This document shows positions 63,860 through 64,000 of a stretch of DNA of 64,000 nucleotides, piece after piece. The notes beneath the pieces were generated by a model. That model ran no database searches. It had not been told where the DNA came from and saw only the letters and a program-made list of their open reading frames with translations. The DNA lies in the NCBI GenBank assembly GCA_016713625.1, contig JADJOT010000013.1:1-64000 (forward strand). The letters are read 5' to 3'. The DNA comes from Candidatus Accumulibacter affinis. GTDB lineage: Bacteria; Pseudomonadota; Gammaproteobacteria; Burkholderiales; Rhodocyclaceae. Within the stretch, counting starts at the first letter, position 1. Each line of letters opens with the position of its first letter. The position numbers and the translations under genes are program-made.

Positions 63860-64000
63860 CTAGCTGTTGCCGTTGTCCAGGAAACTGCGCAACTTGTCCG
63901 AACGTGACGGATGGCGAAGCTTCCGCAACGCCTTGGCTTCAATCTGACGAATACGCTCGCGGGTCACGTCGAACTGCTTTCCGACTTCCTCAAGAGTGTG
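63860..64000 (-). CDS. rpoD: RNA polymerase sigma-70 factor RpoD, C-terminal end (partial)
   Basis: The reverse strand reads HTLEEVGKQFDVTRERIRQI, then EAKALRKLRHPSRSDKLRSF and LDNGNS before TAG 63862-63860. This is region 4.2 (helix-turn-helix contacting the -35 box) of the primary sigma factor. The rest of the gene lies outside the window. It is transcribed toward the unknown exported protein, tail to tail with a 126-base gap. Confidence 0.97.
   Translation of the reverse strand, partial: HTLEEVGKQFDVTRERIRQIEAKALRKLRHPSRSDKLRSFLDNGNS

Overview
The window looks like a chromosome segment of a high-GC betaproteobacterium. The core genes (lysC next to tRNA-Ser, recN, nadK, hrcA, hemH, glyoxylate-shunt malate synthase, a PEP-CTERM protein, the rpoD end) fit Rhodocyclales, possibly the Candidatus Accumulibacter group. 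That placement is an inference from gene content, not a measured identity.

Layout. 1-4.6 kb is a mobile-element graveyard: an IS110/IS1111-type transposase broken by a frameshift with structured 3' non-coding DNA, remnants of a recombinase-in-trio element, and a decayed IS66 copy. 4.7-15.3 kb (minus strand) is one long operon for a type II secretion/type IV pilus-like machine: lytic transglycosylase, GspG, GspF, GspE, PilM/N/O/P-like proteins, a secretin with a cohesin-like tail, and three more pseudopilins. Almost every gene of it is interrupted by one-base indels, often in short homopolymers. 15.5-23.5 kb is accessory: degenerate genes, a vanadium-haloperoxidase/PAP2 protein behind hicBA, remnants of brnTA fused to a DUF2442 gene, DUF4160, a GC-rich tandem repeat, a PEP-CTERM beta-propeller protein and a FitAB/VapBC-like module.

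23.5-36 kb is a defence island on the minus strand: hsdR, hsdM, a YhcG/DUF1016 nuclease, hsdS and a SIR2-DUF4020 gene, chained with overlapping stop/start codons. The SIR2 gene is split by a 2.5-kb insertion sequence with a perfect 5-bp target duplication and its 3' end is cut by a second IS. 

36-64 kb is mostly conserved: haloacid dehalogenase, tRNA-Ser(GCU), aspartate kinase, XRE regulator, recN-nadK diverging from hrcA-hemH, aceB diverging from a LysR regulator, a dCache-HAMP-GAF-HD-GYP protein, a heptose-phosphate adenylyltransferase, YajD, an alkaline-phosphatase-like protein, an MBL hydrolase, isovaleryl-CoA dehydrogenase, an unusual GNAT-beta-carbonic anhydrase fusion, an EamA transporter, a second acyl-CoA dehydrogenase with a PaaI thioesterase, a P-type cation ATPase, an unknown secreted/membrane protein and the 3' end of rpoD.

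The best candidate for something unusual is the type I R-M plus YhcG plus SIR2-DUF4020 operon with its doubly disrupted effector; next are the GNAT-carbonic anhydrase fusion and the pilus/secretion operon. Many frameshifts may be assembly errors, so broken genes outside mobile elements should not be taken as real pseudogenes without read support.
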